DNA from: DASXYG01 sp036502625 | Lineage (GTDB): Bacteria; Actinomycetota; Actinomycetes; Streptosporangiales; Streptosporangiaceae | Assembly: GCA_036502625.1 (NCBI GenBank) | Contig: DASXYG010000043.1 | Span: 1 to 43,114, forward strand | Length of the DNA stretch: 43,114 nt | Reading direction: 5' to 3' | Shown: one piece after another, positions 41,522 through 43,114 of the stretch | How the letters are laid out: every line of letters begins with the position of its first letter | Position numbering within the stretch: the first letter of the stretch is position 1 | Program-made: the position numbers and the translations under genes | Notes under the pieces: model-generated | The model's input: the letters and a program-made list of their open reading frames with translations, nothing else | What the model was told of the DNA's origin: nothing | The model's database searches: none

Positions 41522-41562
41522 GACGGATTGTGATGTCGCCGTGTGACGGATTGTTCTACTCT
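41522..41562 (+). promoter_or_regulatory. direct repeats and -10 before the DUF1707 gene
   Basis: GACGGATTGT occurs at 41522-41531 and 41545-41554, 23 bp (about two helical turns) apart. TACTCT (41557-41562) ends 7 nt before the GTG at 41570, and there is no ribosome-binding site, so the transcript is probably leaderless. The repeats fit an activator or alternative-sigma control site. Confidence 0.5.
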
Positions 41563-41569
41563 TCCGGGT

Positions 41570-42277
41570 GTGAGCGATGCTTCCGACAAGCCCGAACCGC
41601 GTAAGTCGCCGGACCTCCGCGCCTCCGACGCCGACCGCGACCGCGTCGCCGCGCTGCTGCGCGACGCCGCAGGCGAGGGCCGGATCAGCCTCGACGAGGT
41701 CGACGAACGCCTGACCGCCGTCTACGCCGCCAAGACGTACAGCGAGCTCGCCGAGGTCACCGCCGACCTCCCGGTGGGCGACACCCCGCGCGCCCCCGCC
41801 CCCGCGGATGCCGCCGCGTCCGGCTACACCTACGGCGGCACGCCCACGTCCACGGTCGGCATCGGCATCCTCGGCGGCTTCCAGCGCAAGGGCTACTGGA
41901 CGGTGCCGCGCCGGTTCACGTCCGTCACGATCATGGGCGGCGGCGAGATCGACCTCCGCGAGGCGCGCTTCGCCGACCGCGACGTCACGATCGTGGCCGT
42001 CGCGATCATGGGCGGCGTCAACGTCATCGTCCCCGAGGACGCCGAGGTCAACGTCACCGGCATCGGCATCATGGGCGGCTTCGACCACACCGCCAGCGGC
42101 CCCGGCCGCCCCGGCGCCCCCCGCATCACCATCACCGGCTTCGCGTTCTGGGGCGGCGTCGGCACCGAACGCCGCCCCACCCGCGCCCAACTATCCGACC
42201 GCCGCGCGGCAGAACGCGACCGCCGCGAACTCAACCGCAACCACCACCACCCGCACGACCACGACGGCCAGTACTGA
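41570..42277 (+). CDS. DUF1707 / DUF2154-like (LiaF-type) protein
   Basis: A 235-aa protein. The N-terminal DUF1707 helix-turn region reads LRASDADRDRVAALLRDAAGEGRISLDEVDERLTAVYAAKTYSELAEVTADLP. A C-terminal beta-rich part has repeated IMGGG/IMGG motifs (VTIMGGGEIDLREARF, AVAIMGGVNVIVPEDAEVNV, IGIMGGFDHTA, AFWGGV), as in cell-wall-active-antibiotic-response (LiaF-like) domains. No membrane segment is seen. The tail is Arg/His-rich (NRNHHHPHDHD), possibly metal-binding. The start at 41570 is supported by the -10 placement. Actinobacterial relatives respond to envelope stress; the function here is not established. Confidence 0.85.
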   Translation: MSDASDKPEPRKSPDLRASDADRDRVAALLRDAAGEGRISLDEVDERLTAVYAAKTYSELAEVTADLPVGDTPRAPAPADAAASGYTYGGTPTSTVGIGILGGFQRKGYWTVPRRFTSVTIMGGGEIDLREARFADRDVTIVAVAIMGGVNVIVPEDAEVNVTGIGIMGGFDHTASGPGRPGAPRITITGFAFWGGVGTERRPTRAQLSDRRAAERDRRELNRNHHHPHDHDGQY

Positions 42278-42379
42278 CGCCGCACCGTACGGCCACCGCA
42301 TCGCTCCCCGAGCTCCGCGGCACGGCACCCGCACCCGCGACGCCCCTCGCTCTGCGGCATGTCACCCCCCGCCCCTGGA

Positions 42380-42422
42380 GGCGCCGCGCGTTTGGCGGAG
42401 CCGCCCTCGCGGCGCCGCGCGT
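42380..42422. repeat. 12-bp direct repeat and small hairpin in intergenic DNA
   Basis: GGCGCCGCGCGT occurs at 42380-42391 and 42411-42422, flanking a short hairpin (GGCGG/CCGCC, about 42394-42405). It lies between the convergent DUF1707 and DUF1275 genes. It may serve as a terminator. The rest of 42278-42435 holds no gene that I can support. Confidence 0.4.
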
Positions 42423-42435
42423 CAGGCGACCGCGG

Positions 42436-43098
42436 TCATGACGTGCGCCGCCGGTCGAGTACGACCGCCGCCGTCACCGCCGCGGCCAGGGTGAGCGCGG
42501 CCGGGAGGAACGGGGCGGCGGGCCGGGCGAACCTGAGCAGCAGCACGGCGGTCAGGGCGCCGAGCGGCACCGCCGCGATGACCAGCGCTCGCCGCCTGCG
42601 CCCCCCGGCCCGGCCGCGCATCAGATCCGTGACCAGCCCCGTGACCGTCCCCGTGACGTACGTCGTGGTGACGCCCGGCACCGCGACCGCCTGCGCGACC
42701 GCGCTCTGCGCACCCATCGCCAGCCCGTACGCCACGATCATCGCGTACACGAGGGCCCCGTCCGGCCGCCCGCCGCGCACCCCCCACGTCACCGCCACGC
42801 CCAGTTGCAACACGAGCTCGACCGCGATCGCGTACGTCACGCGCGGCGGCCACGGTTCACCGGACCCGGCGCGCGGCAGCAGCCGCGCCGAGGTCACCAC
42901 CCCGGCGAGGTAACCCCCGACCGCAACAGCCGACCGCACGACGGCGGCCCACTCCCCCGCCCCCAGCCCCACCCCGAGCAACACCAGGTTCCCGGTCATG
43001 ACAGCCGTGAACACGTGCCCGAGCCCGAGGTAACACACCGCATCCACCGCACCCGAAGCCACGGTCAGCAAAATGAGCACCGCATCACGGGCCCGCAC
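42436..43098 (-). CDS. DUF1275 (YoaK-family) membrane protein
   Basis: A 220-aa polytopic protein. The family N-terminus RDAVLILLTVASGAVDAVCYLGLGHVFTAVMTGNLVLLGVGLG is clear, and GAQSAVAQAVAVPGVTTTYVTGTVTGLVTDL is the second conserved stretch. About six hydrophobic segments are present. The function is unknown. The GTG at 43098 abuts the GGAGG, so the true start may lie slightly upstream, possibly outside the window; the upstream frame is open to the edge. Confidence 0.88.
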   Translation of the reverse strand: MRARDAVLILLTVASGAVDAVCYLGLGHVFTAVMTGNLVLLGVGLGAGEWAAVVRSAVAVGGYLAGVVTSARLLPRAGSGEPWPPRVTYAIAVELVLQLGVAVTWGVRGGRPDGALVYAMIVAYGLAMGAQSAVAQAVAVPGVTTTYVTGTVTGLVTDLMRGRAGGRRRRALVIAAVPLGALTAVLLLRFARPAAPFLPAALTLAAAVTAAVVLDRRRTS

Positions 43099-43114
43099 CC
43101 TCCGCCCGTCTCCC

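Noticed and set aside
1..43114. CRISPR arrays, insertion sequences, tRNA or rRNA genes
   Set aside because: No regularly spaced repeats, transposase motifs, terminal inverted repeats or tRNA-like cloverleaf sequences were found on reading.

Overview
This 43 kb window is very GC-rich (about 70% or more) with near-saturated GC at third codon positions, many GTG starts, F420-type (LLM) oxidoreductases, a KstR2-like steroid-catabolism signature and several leaderless start codons. It is chromosomal DNA of a high-GC actinomycete. I infer an Actinomadura/Streptosporangiales-like organism, but the genus cannot be fixed from the sequence alone. No rRNA, tRNA, insertion sequence, prophage or CRISPR array was seen. 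Genes are densely packed and no gap longer than 300 bases lacks a gene.

Layout. 0.2-2.4 kb: an OmpR-type two-component system behind an 11-bp direct-repeat array. 2.4-5.2 kb: two regulator/oxidoreductase pairs, each with a divergent MarR regulator (NmrA-like reductase + MarR; LLM oxidoreductase + MarR) and clear dyad operators. 5.2-7.1 kb: a DrrA/DrrB-type ABC exporter with a promoter straddled by an 11-bp inverted repeat. 7.1-10.2 kb (minus): a YeeE/YedE sulfur transporter preceded by a 27-codon putative leader ORF, a glutathionyl-hydroquinone-reductase-like GST, and an APH-fold kinase that has lost its N-lobe. 10.2-12.8 kb (minus): a type I sulfatase (CSPAR) followed by its formylglycine-generating enzyme. 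12.9-15.1 kb: an MFS exporter and a GntR/UTRA regulator with a dyad over the exporter promoter. 15.1-18.7 kb (minus): a form II (AYRGAGR) CoxL-S-M molybdenum hydroxylase; a divergent LLM oxidoreductase follows.

19.8-21.8 kb: the most unusual locus. A 542-aa multi-pass membrane protein with a low-complexity linker and a variable-looking C-terminal domain overlaps by 4 nt a small acidic gene. This looks like a membrane-anchored polymorphic toxin with its immunity protein, and the toxin gene carries a TTA codon. 21.8-24.0 kb (minus): two SDRs resembling those of the KstR2 (sterol ring C/D) regulon, and a MarR gene. 24.0-25.5 kb: a DHA2 exporter transcribed divergently from that MarR; both transcripts appear leaderless and each -35 box is overlapped by a dyad. 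25.6-28.6 kb: a ydfG homologue and an alpha/beta hydrolase, divergent from a MocR regulator. 28.6-30.1 kb: a rifampicin-monooxygenase-like FAD enzyme. 30.2-33.0 kb: divergent fadA6-like thiolase and fadD3-like acyl-CoA synthetase sharing a KstR2-like box; a second such box precedes the SDR pair at 23.5 kb.

33.0-43.1 kb: a GreA-family factor, otsA, a D-2-hydroxyacid dehydrogenase, a pxpA-pxpB-pxpC 5-oxoprolinase operon whose PxpA is about a third too short, a DMT-type membrane protein, a secreted lysozyme-like/amidase protein, a DUF1707 protein and a DUF1275 membrane protein at the right edge. Themes that recur are regulator genes facing their targets across short operator-bearing gaps, leaderless starts, and internally deleted enzymes (APH, PxpA).
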